Assembly: GCF_018968705.1 (NCBI RefSeq)
Contig: NZ_CP076668.1
Span: 1,550,001 to 1,614,000 of the forward strand
DNA from: Pseudomonas lijiangensis
GTDB taxonomy: Bacteria; Pseudomonadota; Gammaproteobacteria; Pseudomonadales; Pseudomonadaceae
DNA length: 64,000 nt
Reading direction: 5' to 3'
Made by a program: the position numbers and the translations under genes. The notes beneath the pieces were generated by a model. The model was not told where the DNA came from. It saw only the letters and a list, made by a program, of their open reading frames with translations, and ran no database searches. Every line of letters begins with the position of its first letter. Positions within the stretch are counted from its first letter, which is position 1. Shown one piece after another: positions 35,626 through 43,927 of the stretch.

Positions 35626-36096
35626 ATGAACGCAATGAGTGAAGATGAGGTCATCCGCCTGTCCCAAGCCACCTGCGATGCGCTCAGCGCCGAGGACGAC
35701 GGACTCAAACGCGAAGTCCTGACCCATGCAGGCAATCGCTGGTCGCTGGGGATCGTTCATACACTGGGCGTGGAAGGCAAACTGCGCCACGCAGAAATCG
35801 GCCGCCGCCTGCAAGGCATCACCCAACGCATGCTGACCCGCAGCCTGCGACAACTCGAACGAGACGGCTTGATCTCGCGTTGCGATCATGGAGAAGTGCC
35901 GCCGCGGGTTGATTATGAGCTGACCCCGCTGGGGCGGAGTTTTCTGGTGCATATGGTGCCGTTGTGGATGTGGTTGTTGGAGAATGCGGAGGGGTTTAGG
36001 GCGGCTCGGGGTAGGTTTGATGGGGGTAGGGGGGGTAATGGTTTGTTTGTAGGGGAGGTGGTTGGTCAGACCGCTACAGGGATTGCTTTTGGCTAG
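35626..36096 (+). CDS. HxlR-family transcriptional regulator
   Basis: A 156-residue winged-helix regulator. The HxlR core is REVLTHAGNRWSLGIVHTLG, LRHAEIGRRLQGITQRMLTRSLRQLERDGLI and VPPRVDYELTPLGRSF. A second Met three codons in (35635) is an alternative start. The last 30 residues are Gly-rich and unlike the family, possibly a read-through tail, since base composition changes here at the edge of the accessory island. It is divergent from the NmrA-like gene. Confidence 0.88.
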   Translation: MNAMSEDEVIRLSQATCDALSAEDDGLKREVLTHAGNRWSLGIVHTLGVEGKLRHAEIGRRLQGITQRMLTRSLRQLERDGLISRCDHGEVPPRVDYELTPLGRSFLVHMVPLWMWLLENAEGFRAARGRFDGGRGGNGLFVGEVVGQTATGIAFG

Positions 36097-36430
36097 GAGC
36101 GTACAGCAGTCCCTGCTGGTTGGCATAGCGGGTGACGTCGGCGCAGCCTCTGGGTGCTATCTGGCTGTGCGCCGTCGTGCCTGTGGCTGCTTGTTGAGAA
36201 TGTTGAAGATTTCGCAGGGGGAGCGCTGTGGCCGTAGAGTGGATGGCTCCTCTCCACAGCAACACGTGACGCGCCGATAACCTCCCATTAGTTGGTGGCC
36301 TGGCACGTTTTTTTAAGGTACTTTGTGCTGGCATGAAGCCATATTTACAGCAGGACGCTCCTCCACGGCTAGGGCCAATATCTCCTTGTCGGTACCGTTC
36401 CTGCGCATTCATTTTGTGACAGGAACGACC
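36097..36430. other. 334-base gap at the left edge of the accessory island
   Basis: I see no gene, tRNA, terminal repeat or clear promoter here. It is the junction between conserved backbone and lower-GC island sequence and should carry the promoter of the three-gene operon that follows. Confidence 0.4.
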
Positions 36431-37474
36431 ATGTCAGGCGGCGAAACCGAAAAAATTGCGAGGCTCGCGGAGCTCGTTTCCAACGATATTTTCAACTTTT
36501 TCCGTTGGAAAAAAGAGGGGCCTGCCAACCTCAACTTCGCATGCGTGAAGAAGGAAACACACGCGCCCTTGAAGAAGTCTGAGCACACGCATCCGACTGA
36601 CGTAGTGTTCAAATACGCAGATCCTTACCTGAACAAAGCCATCTACCTTCATACCGATTTGAAGAGCTATGCGGTTGGCTCCATCACGCTGGATTCGATC
36701 AAGAAAGCCTTGAAGTCCCTGGGCAAGACCATCGACTGTGCTCGTGCATCGCCGGAATGGCAGACGCGCTACCACCTGGCCAAGCGTGAGAAGTATGAAA
36801 TTCGTGGGATGCTGTTCGTCTATAACCACGATGACGAGTACGACAAGAATTTCTACGACCACTTCAAGGACTACAAGGGTGAGAATCTGCACATCAAGGA
36901 TTCTCAGCAGATTCATATTGTCGAGCCTTCACTGATCAATTACCTGAAGACGCTGCAGGTCGATGTGAACATACTCAGGGCGGAAGGGAAATTCCCTAGG
37001 GACAACTACACCTTCTATTACCCTGACCTCGTTTTGCACAAGGCCAGTGGCGAGTACTGGGAGCGTGCGGCCACCGCTGAGCTCATCGCTTCGCCGTACA
37101 TGATCATCCACCACAAGGAGGTGATCTCGTACTGCGAAAAGGCCATGAAGCCGACAGAAACGTATAGTGAAGGCTACCTAATCTACTATCGCCGCGATGG
37201 TAGCAGTGAGATCGAATTCCGGTACCTCTTTGACGCCCTGTCCAGGTTCCAGATCCTCAACGCCAACAAAGACTTGAAGATCCGGATCAGGGTTGCCAAT
37301 CGCTACCATCACAGCAGCATCCTCAGCAATTTCAATGCTGCCATCAACAGCTATGTGGCTGAGTGGGGCGAAGACGAAAACCGCAAGCGAAAACTGCAGG
37401 CGATCGAACTGGACATCGTTAATCACGCGATTCCGAACTATAAGCCCGAAGCGATCGGATGGGAGCGAGAGTGA
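36431..37474 (+). CDS. Unrecognised protein with PD-(D/E)XK-nuclease-like motif; first gene of a three-gene operon
   Basis: A 347-residue protein (MSGGETEKIARLAELVSND). The ATG at 36431 has AGGAAC upstream; the earlier Met codons look non-coding. I do not recognise the family. A nuclease-like pattern is visible: Glu14 in the first helix, Asp57 (HPTDVVF), then Asp76-Leu-Lys78 (LHTDLKSY) at the end of a strand, followed by a hydrophobic strand GMLFVYNHDDEYD. The middle and C-terminal parts are unknown. Its stop is 1 base before the next ATG, so translation is coupled. Lower GC than the flanking genes suggests transfer. Confidence 0.75.
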   Translation: MSGGETEKIARLAELVSNDIFNFFRWKKEGPANLNFACVKKETHAPLKKSEHTHPTDVVFKYADPYLNKAIYLHTDLKSYAVGSITLDSIKKALKSLGKTIDCARASPEWQTRYHLAKREKYEIRGMLFVYNHDDEYDKNFYDHFKDYKGENLHIKDSQQIHIVEPSLINYLKTLQVDVNILRAEGKFPRDNYTFYYPDLVLHKASGEYWERAATAELIASPYMIIHHKEVISYCEKAMKPTETYSEGYLIYYRRDGSSEIEFRYLFDALSRFQILNANKDLKIRIRVANRYHHSSILSNFNAAINSYVAEWGEDENRKRKLQAIELDIVNHAIPNYKPEAIGWERE

Positions 37475-37475
37475 C

Positions 37476-38654
37476 ATGAGAATGGGTAGCTTGTACTTTG
37501 CATCCGACAAAGCGATCTTTGATGCGCTCACGCAGCGAAGCCTGACGAGCGCAGAGCTCAGGAAAGTCTTCCTCTCTAGAGGGATCGTGATTTCCAATGA
37601 GTCGGACAAAAAATTCCTGGCCAATCGATTCAGTGCCCTGTTCCATGACTACTACGACTATCGGAACCTATCGCTCCTAGTGGGTGGCCGTGACAGTCGC
37701 GAGAAAACCACTAACGTGGTCGTCACGACGGCGGTGTCCAAAGACCAACTGACCGACGCTTTGACATCCGTTAAGGAATGGCTGGTGGACGACCAGCATG
37801 AGCAGGCTGAGGTGGCCGTCCACGGCGATCAGCTCAAGCTCACCGTCAAATACCAGAAGCTTGATCTGAGCCAGGCAGAGTTCCGCCAAGTCGTTGAGAA
37901 GACGGCGGAGGTGATCCTTGAGAAGCAGGGCAGTGCCTGGAAGATCACTGGCCCCATGAACGACAAGTTCAAGGACATCACCGATCAGTTGTACTCCCAG
38001 ATCGAGATCGTCACTGACCAGGACGTGGCGACCCGAACTATTTCCCTTGAGGCGATCCCTGATGCCGGCATCAGGACGAATTTCCTTCGCGACTTGATCC
38101 GCAACCTTAAGGACATGGAGGTGGTAGATGTGGTCGATGTCTCCACGTTCAACCCTAAAGATCGAGAAGATGATGACCTGGATCTCAGTGACGAGGCGTT
38201 GGTGATTGAGGATTCTATCGAGATTGAGTCAGAAGATGAGGGCGAAGAGGGGGAGAATGTCGATCCTGAAGCCGAGTTGGCCAAGCCGCAGCCTGAGGCC
38301 AGTGCTCACAAGATCATCCGCATCGACAAGGCGTCCCTGAAGGGTAAGGGTGTCTTAGAGTCGAAGCAGTTGCGTGAACTGGAAGGCCACGGTTTTTATC
38401 TGTGGAAGATTCGATGGACAGCCCGCGAAAAGCTCGTAGGGTCAGAGATCGTTCAGTTCGAAGCTCAGTTTGGCAACCAGGCCAAGTATTGCGATTTCTC
38501 CTACATCGTCAAAGGTGTTTACAACTACAACAACGGTAAATACGCCAAAAACCTGGTGCGTGCCGAACTGGTGTTTGAGCAGAAGCTCAAAATTCGCTTG
38601 GAGGAAGCGGCGCAGAAGACCCTAGATGACATCGAAAGGAGTTTAATGGTATGA
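37476..38654 (+). CDS. Unrecognised protein with possible winged helix and acidic linker; second gene of the operon
   Basis: A 392-residue protein starting MRMGSLYFASDKAIFDAL; GGGAGCGAGAG precedes the ATG. Residues 10-70 look like a helix-turn-helix or winged-helix fold (ALTQRSLTSAELRKVFLSRG). A strongly acidic linker lies at about 229-267 (runs such as EDDDLDLSDE and SEDEGEEGE), followed by a separate C-terminal domain (GHGFYLWKIRW, FSYIVKGVYNYN). I do not recognise the family. The acidic linker could mimic DNA or dock a partner; this is speculation. It overlaps the third gene by 4 bases. Confidence 0.75.
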   Translation: MRMGSLYFASDKAIFDALTQRSLTSAELRKVFLSRGIVISNESDKKFLANRFSALFHDYYDYRNLSLLVGGRDSREKTTNVVVTTAVSKDQLTDALTSVKEWLVDDQHEQAEVAVHGDQLKLTVKYQKLDLSQAEFRQVVEKTAEVILEKQGSAWKITGPMNDKFKDITDQLYSQIEIVTDQDVATRTISLEAIPDAGIRTNFLRDLIRNLKDMEVVDVVDVSTFNPKDREDDDLDLSDEALVIEDSIEIESEDEGEEGENVDPEAELAKPQPEASAHKIIRIDKASLKGKGVLESKQLRELEGHGFYLWKIRWTAREKLVGSEIVQFEAQFGNQAKYCDFSYIVKGVYNYNNGKYAKNLVRAELVFEQKLKIRLEEAAQKTLDDIERSLMV

Positions 38655-39337
38655 AGGTAAAGCGGCTGAAACTCTGGATTCTGACCGCTCGCATTGACTT
38701 TCAGGCCCTTGTGCATGGGCTTCGACAGCAGCCGTTCAACGACCAGAACCGGATCGGTGTTGAGGTTATTGAGATCCTGGATAGCAAGGCCACTTTTCGG
38801 TACCACGAGCAGCGGGATATAACTCAGTCGTTCACTAATCCCTTGGGCGAAACTGTCGAGTCGAGTTACTCGACGTTCATTAGCTTCGACATGGTGTTTG
38901 AAACGCTTGGGCTGGATCGGTACTCGATCTGCATGGGTTCACCGCCGAAGGATCTGAAACCGTTCGTGGAGCTTATTCGAGCTGCAACCGGGACGAACTT
39001 TGCCCTGGAGATCGTGAAGCCGGATATCTCATCGGTCTATCAGCAACTTAAGGCTGACAAGCGCTTCACCAGAGTCATGGCCAAGCGGATCGTTTCCGGA
39101 GCGGTGATGTTTGATATGGAAAGTAGCTATCGAGTCGATATTGCATCGACGGGAAACGCTATGACGAAGTTGTTGGAGATCACGAGGGGCCGCGTGGCGC
39201 CGATCGAAAAAATCAAAATCGTCTACACATATGACTCAAGACCTGTTCAGATTGAGCTCTCGCGCTCAGGTTCGATAGCAGTGTCGTGGGATGATGATGA
39301 GCATCTGCAGCTACTGACAGATCTCTTGATCCGGTAG
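38651..39337 (+). CDS. Unrecognised protein; third gene of the operon
   Basis: A 228-residue protein starting MKVKRLKLWILTARIDFQALVHG, overlapping the previous stop (TATGA). It is a mixed alpha/beta protein without membrane segments or obvious catalytic motifs. I do not recognise the family. Tight overlap through all three genes suggests a complex with fixed stoichiometry. Confidence 0.72.
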   Translation: MKVKRLKLWILTARIDFQALVHGLRQQPFNDQNRIGVEVIEILDSKATFRYHEQRDITQSFTNPLGETVESSYSTFISFDMVFETLGLDRYSICMGSPPKDLKPFVELIRAATGTNFALEIVKPDISSVYQQLKADKRFTRVMAKRIVSGAVMFDMESSYRVDIASTGNAMTKLLEITRGRVAPIEKIKIVYTYDSRPVQIELSRSGSIAVSWDDDEHLQLLTDLLIR

Positions 39338-39481
39338 ATAGGCAGAGGCTACGAGAGGTCGAGCGGGATGTATGAGGTCTGTCTCGGCTGGGGGAGTCAC
39401 AAAACCTGGCTTTGCCCATCACACCCCTGACTGCCAGTAACCAGAAAGGAGATGGTTTTATATTATCAAGTGTCTGCTATT

Positions 39482-39505
39482 GGCCGATGCTGTTGAAAAA
39501 GTCGG
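39482..39505 (+). repeat. Insertion-element end (solo terminal repeat)
   Basis: GGCCGATGCTGTTGAAAAAG followed by TCGG matches both ends of the 184-bp MITE at 43656-43839 except for one base in the shared stretch. Only one end is found here. It lies in a 341-base gap that otherwise shows no gene. Confidence 0.6.
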
Positions 39506-39678
39506 AGTTTCAAACTGGAAGACTTCGAGGTTGATCGTCTCTTCAGAACCTGTTTACCACGTTGCGTGGCTTTTCCGGTTCTGCGTTGATTGTTGCAGCT
39601 TGGCCAGCGGCTTGGAACCGGCTTTAATTTCGTCCGGAATCAAAACTTGGGACGAAAGTCCTGCCATGTACTTGGAAC

Positions 39679-41175
39679 ATGCAGATGTCAAAACTGAAGA
39701 AGAAGGCGGTACGGCTTGATCGCGTGAAGGTTAAACTCAAGCGCGAGCGCGAACAGAGACTAAGAAGTTACTACGCCCAAATCGGATCGATGCACAAAGA
39801 TCCGGTCGTCATCAGCGTGAAGGCGGCAGTCGCATACTTCAAGTCGTTCATGACCATAGATCAATGGGCGCGTCGAAAGGCCGGTGTGATCGAGTATTTC
39901 TCAGGCATCACCAAAACCATGTTACAGGCGCCGACGAAGGATTCAGGTGAGCTTAATAATCGCATGGCCTACTTTGCCAAGTGGATTGACTGGTACGTCT
40001 ATCTGGCAGATGTGTGTACGACCAAGGCGTTCGGCCATGATGAGGCACAATGGTCCCGAATTCTGCCTTTTTTCAAAAAAATTGGCGACTCACTGGATCT
40101 TCTAGCAGAGGTCAGGGGATCGGCCCAGCGTGTTAAAGAAATGCTTCACGGAAATGACAACAACGCTGATTCGGTTTTGTTTGAGCTCATAGTCGCCATT
40201 GCTTACGCTGAAAAGGGGTGGGAGGTTGAATTTATTCCCGAATGCAAAGGCAGTAAGACTCCAGATTTCAAGGCGGTACGATACGGAGAGACTGTGTTTG
40301 TCGAATGCAAGCGTTTGCAGAAAGTGACGGACTATTCTGAAGAGGAGCGCTCTGCGTGGTTAAAGCAATGGAAGGTGCTGGTTCCTGAAATGATTCAGAT
40401 AGGCCATCCTGTAATTGCGTACGTAACATTCAAGACGGAAGTAGCGTCGCTGCGTCCCGATTTGGTTGCCGACTTGTTCAAGTCTGCCTTTGAGCGCAAG
40501 GTTGGATATGTGAGCAGTGATGACTGTGATTTGCGGTTGCGGCCAATAGATTTTCCAAGCCTGTGGAAGCATCTGTCAAAATACTCGGTCAAGTTTCCAT
40601 CGGCCCAACTCAACGCGCTTCTTGATCCGTCATGGGCACCCCATGCATCGTACACAATGGTTATGAATGCGAAATTCAAGCTGATGCGTGAAGATAATTC
40701 AGTGCTCAATCGTTTCGTTGAAGAGATTGGCTCAGTCTATTGCGCGCGCTGGGAATGTGTAGCAGAAGCTTCGATCAACAAGAAATCACGTGACGTTCGT
40801 AGTCTGTTGACTAAGGCGGTCAGTCAAGCACCTGCTGACGCAAAAACGGTTGTCCATATTGCCTACGAAACATTGCACGGGCCTGAAGTGGAGTTCGTCA
40901 GAGATAACAAGATTCAAGGGCTTTTGCGCGAGTTTGATTATGGCGAGAAAGATATCGCGTGCGTGTTTTGTCATGCGATGCAACCTGCTGCATTTCCCCA
41001 AGGCATTGTTGAGATTGCAGAAACCGCTCGTTTCTTCAACCGATCGCTAAAAGCTGAGGACTTGTTGCCTGGCCACCAACTGCTTTTTGGGGGAGGGGAG
41101 GGTGTGAAAGTCACCTTTAACGATACACACTGGATGCAGGATGTGCGCAACGGGGCGATTCACGAAGTCTTTTGA
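39679..41175 (+). CDS. Putative PD-(D/E)XK nuclease, 498 residues
   Basis: Residues about 165-211 carry a convincing restriction-endonuclease-like core: Glu169 (SVLFELIVAIAYAEKGWEVEF), Pro195-Asp196 (KTPDFKAV) and Glu209-Cys-Lys211 (VFVECKRLQ), in order E...PD...ExK. The N-terminus is very basic (KLKKKAVRLDRVKVKLKRERE), consistent with nucleic-acid binding. The rest is unknown. A second ATG two codons in (39685) is better spaced from GGAAC. It sits alone between the three-gene operon and the DCD-fold operon, about 490 bases from the latter. A defence nuclease is plausible but unproven. Confidence 0.75.
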   Translation: MQMSKLKKKAVRLDRVKVKLKREREQRLRSYYAQIGSMHKDPVVISVKAAVAYFKSFMTIDQWARRKAGVIEYFSGITKTMLQAPTKDSGELNNRMAYFAKWIDWYVYLADVCTTKAFGHDEAQWSRILPFFKKIGDSLDLLAEVRGSAQRVKEMLHGNDNNADSVLFELIVAIAYAEKGWEVEFIPECKGSKTPDFKAVRYGETVFVECKRLQKVTDYSEEERSAWLKQWKVLVPEMIQIGHPVIAYVTFKTEVASLRPDLVADLFKSAFERKVGYVSSDDCDLRLRPIDFPSLWKHLSKYSVKFPSAQLNALLDPSWAPHASYTMVMNAKFKLMREDNSVLNRFVEEIGSVYCARWECVAEASINKKSRDVRSLLTKAVSQAPADAKTVVHIAYETLHGPEVEFVRDNKIQGLLREFDYGEKDIACVFCHAMQPAAFPQGIVEIAETARFFNRSLKAEDLLPGHQLLFGGGEGVKVTFNDTHWMQDVRNGAIHEVF

Positions 41176-41663
41176 TCCTTGAATTAGGCTGGGCATAATT
41201 TCGTGTGCTGCGCGCTGTACAGCGAGCTTGGGTCAGGAGTGGGAATGTCACAGCGGCTATCGAGTGCTATTCACGCGCAGAGCGCTCAGCGTATGCCCAA
41301 GAGTAGTTACAGGTCGGGACAGGTTTGGTCCAATTTAAGTATCCACACAGCACGAAAAAGTGCGTGTTCCTAGCAAGGTGTTGATAGCCTCCACAGCTGT
41401 AACTCTGGCCAGTCTGTGCCATTCGACGGACTCATGTGGCGGGGGGCGTTGCCTGAAAGGCTCTGATTTTTCGCACGGGCCCTCGGCCCTGGTTCGGCCG
41501 AAAATCACTATAGTTTTGTCACAACGGATTTGTCCTTGCTAGTGCTCTGGAAGCAAACGCAAAATGCTATGTCAATGGCTGAATACCACTATTCAGCTTG
41601 CTCACAGCGGACGCTCTTGATGCTGAAAAGCTTGAATGATATTCCTTTTTTGAGGCACTCCGA
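41176..41663. other. 488-base gap before the DCD-fold operon
   Basis: No gene is evident. The region holds the perfect inverted repeat listed separately and a GC-rich CGGGCCCTCGGCCCTGG stretch near 41480. Short open frames here look random. Confidence 0.4.
41578..41597. promoter_or_regulatory. Perfect inverted repeat upstream of the DCD-fold operon
   Basis: GCTGAATA-CCAC-TATTCAGC, an 8-bp perfect inverted repeat, centres about 75 bases before the ATG of the first DCD-fold gene. It could be an operator for a dimeric regulator. No obvious regulator gene lies in the operon. Confidence 0.4.
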
Positions 41664-42197
41664 ATGATTTACTCACCGAAATCCCTTACGGAATTGGTGC
41701 AAGATGGCAAAGTAATCCGAAATCTTTCCGATCGCGAGCTCCTTGTGCCTGAGGGGGTAGGCTTCGATCTGAGGCTCAAAAACGTGTCGTGCCTTACTGA
41801 TGGCTGCGGAAGCCTGAAAATCACCACAAGACGCACGCCATCGAGCAAGCTATTGGTGGCTGACGCAGATGGTTGTGTGATGCTCAAACCTGGTAAAACG
41901 TACCTTGCAACCACGATTGAAGAGTTTGACCTGCCTGAATATCTGGCTGCACAGTTTTTCCCACGAAGCACACTGTTCAGAAGCGGCGTGTCCTTTGCCT
42001 CAAGTGTTTTGCCGCCCGGTTACATCGGACCGATGACGTTCGCATTGACCAATCATCATCACGACCCGTTTGAGATCGAAATTGGCGCCCGCTTCGCCCA
42101 TGTAATATTTCATACAGTATCAGGTGACGTTGGACTGTACAAAGGACAGTGGCAAGGAGGTCGCATTTCTCAGCCGAAGGACGAGGATCAGATATAA
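41664..42197 (+). CDS. dCTP-deaminase/dUTPase-fold protein 1 (catalytic Glu replaced)
   Basis: A 177-residue protein of the DCD superfamily. GVGFDLRLKNV matches motif 1, P100-R101-S102-T-L-F-R106 matches the PRSSLAR motif of dCTP deaminase, and PPGYIGPMTFALTN matches IDPGWxGxxVLEFYN. The Glu that acts as general base in E. coli Dcd (E138) is Ala127 here, and the Asp of IDPG is Pro117, so deamination is unlikely. It may still bind dNTPs. The next gene begins with the base after the stop. Confidence 0.8.
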   Translation: MIYSPKSLTELVQDGKVIRNLSDRELLVPEGVGFDLRLKNVSCLTDGCGSLKITTRRTPSSKLLVADADGCVMLKPGKTYLATTIEEFDLPEYLAAQFFPRSTLFRSGVSFASSVLPPGYIGPMTFALTNHHHDPFEIEIGARFAHVIFHTVSGDVGLYKGQWQGGRISQPKDEDQI

Positions 42198-42911
42198 ATG
42201 AGTGTTTTACAGATCAAGGGACGTACGACTTCTTCGTACTCAGAGTTTACCGCCGCTTCGCAGTCCAGTAATAGCCTGATTTACACCAATGCCCTTGAGC
42301 GACATATCGAACCCTTTTCGCTAGAGCTTTCCGTTGGCGATGGCTGGAGCGAAAACTATTCAGAGAATGACAGAAGTCTTTGGGGCATTGAGGACAGTAT
42401 CACGCTCAAGGGGCATGACTCGATTGTGGTCGAGGCTGGGCAAGAAGTGAACGTGCCGCACAATCGATACGGTATCGTCTTACCAACTGGTAGTTTGTTT
42501 CTTTCACGAGGCGTACTTGTCGCGTCAGCCAAGGTTGAGCCAGCGTTTTCGGGAAAGTTGAAGCTAAGAATTTACAATACCACAAACAGAACCATTAAAC
42601 TGGAGAAGGGTGAGAAATTGGGTTCGGTGATCTTCTTTTCTACCGAATCGACGCAGACTCACACGCCAATCACCAGAAACAGTGAGATTTCAACAAAGCG
42701 TATTACGATAATCGCGCGGCTTAGAAAGTGGGTGGGACTTAACAAAGTCGCCTCGATAACCTTGCTGGTGAATATTCTTTGCAGCTCATTGGTTTCTAGC
42801 TTGGTTATTTATTTTCTCTTCTCTACGCCGATGCGCGACGTTCAGGACCTCAAGCCTGCAGCGTCCGTGCAGCCCGCGCCACCTCTCACCAGAGAATCCA
42901 ATAAAAAATGA
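42198..42911 (+). CDS. dCTP-deaminase/dUTPase-fold protein 2 with C-terminal membrane anchor
   Basis: A 237-residue protein. Residues about 75-150 form a DCD/dUTPase-like barrel (VNVPHNRYGIVLPTGSLFLSRG, VEPAFSGKLKLRIYN, LEKGEKLGSVIFF). Aligned to dCTP deaminase, the PRSS motif is PTGS and the catalytic Glu position is Arg124, so it is probably not an enzyme. Residues about 185-209 form one TM helix (ASITLLVNILCSSLVSSLVI), with a short Pro-rich tail. A membrane-anchored DCD-fold protein is unusual to my knowledge. It overlaps the third gene by 4 bases. Confidence 0.78.
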   Translation: MSVLQIKGRTTSSYSEFTAASQSSNSLIYTNALERHIEPFSLELSVGDGWSENYSENDRSLWGIEDSITLKGHDSIVVEAGQEVNVPHNRYGIVLPTGSLFLSRGVLVASAKVEPAFSGKLKLRIYNTTNRTIKLEKGEKLGSVIFFSTESTQTHTPITRNSEISTKRITIIARLRKWVGLNKVASITLLVNILCSSLVSSLVIYFLFSTPMRDVQDLKPAASVQPAPPLTRESNKK

Positions 42912-43444
42912 TTGTAATTGATAATAATTTAGAGCATTTGGCAGTTCAGTACTCAATCTGCGACAAATCGTTATTTGATGAATTTTCGCTAAAAATCCAG
43001 TTAAGTCATCATTATTACGAGCCAAAGCGTGATCCGGCGCAGGAAATTGTCTATATGGCACATCCAGCTCCGGTCACCTTGTTTTCTGAGCGTAAAGAGA
43101 TCGCCCAGAATCTTGTGTTGCAGCCGGGCGAGCAGGTGATCACCTGCAGCAATCATCGTTATAAAATACCGCTGGATTATTTTGGTCTGGTGCAGACGAA
43201 AGGGACCTTGGCCAGACTATTTGTGCAAGTCACTTGCAACGATGGACAGGTGGAGCCTGGATTCGAAGGTTTTATAACCCTTGAGATCATCAACCTGTCG
43301 CCGTGGACGATCAAAATCCCTGCTGGAGCCGATATTGCTCAGATGTATCTGCTCAAATGCAGCAGCACAGCGTCTGCGCCATACCATGGCAGGTATGCTG
43401 AAGAAGCCAAGAATGGACCTACTTTGGCGATCTTTGGTAAATAG
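42908..43444 (+). CDS. dCTP-deaminase/dUTPase-fold protein 3 (catalytic Glu kept, PRSS motif lost)
   Basis: A 178-residue DCD-fold protein. VEPGFEGFITLE126IIN129 matches the catalytic-Glu motif of dCTP deaminase, and the end APYHGRYAEEAKNGPTLA resembles the YxGxYQGQxGPT nucleotide-closing tail. The PRSSLAR motif is TKGTLAR, losing the first Arg-Ser pair but keeping the last Arg. Protein 1 has the opposite pattern, which hints that the three chains build shared active or binding sites. The ATG overlaps the previous gene (ATGA). Confidence 0.8.
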   Translation: MIVIDNNLEHLAVQYSICDKSLFDEFSLKIQLSHHYYEPKRDPAQEIVYMAHPAPVTLFSERKEIAQNLVLQPGEQVITCSNHRYKIPLDYFGLVQTKGTLARLFVQVTCNDGQVEPGFEGFITLEIINLSPWTIKIPAGADIAQMYLLKCSSTASAPYHGRYAEEAKNGPTLAIFGK

Positions 43445-43655
43445 CGGCCCCTTCTCGTCATAGCCATTCGTTGAGACCTCTAGCCATTCTGCAACCTGCG
43501 ATGCGGTTCCTGTAGTGTTCCAGGTTTGGCCCGATTAAGTCTGCCGTGCTCTGGCTGCGTAATTGAAGGACTTTACCAGTCATTTGCACTCGACCTGATC
43601 AGGCGTTTACATTGGATGTGACCAGCACGTTACGTGTCCTTCAGCGGCAGAATCT

Positions 43656-43839
43656 GCCGATTCTGTTGAAAAAGTCGCTCATCCAAAACTGCCTAGTCAT
43701 TGGCCAGTGAGAGCATCATTTTTGCACGTTGCTGCGTGAAATCCGCGTCTGAAAACCTCTGCCAAAAGTAAAGATTTCAATCTTGAACGCGTACTTTTCA
43801 GCTAAGGAGACAAAGCTCGAATTTTTCAACAGAATCGGC
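43656..43839. mobile_element. 184-bp MITE
   Basis: GCCGATTCTGTTGAAAAAGT at the left end and ATTTTTCAACAGAATCGGC at the right end are inverted repeats of about 18-20 bases bounding 184 bp without coding capacity. The same end occurs alone at 39482. The remaining parts of the 483-base gap (43445-43927) show no gene. Confidence 0.7.
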
Positions 43840-43927
43840 CAGAAGCGGACCTATCGAGAAACTCAGCGTTGCCAAGTAAATTGATAACGTGTGTCATCGC
43901 GCCATACGTCACCGCCGGTCCAATCAT

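Noticed and set aside
41360..41542. Short open frame between the nuclease and the DCD-fold operon
   Set aside because: No ribosome-binding site, low-complexity product and no similarity; treated as non-coding.
36431..43444. Classical restriction-modification system
   Set aside because: Two nuclease-like proteins are present, but I see no methyltransferase motif and no helicase in the island.
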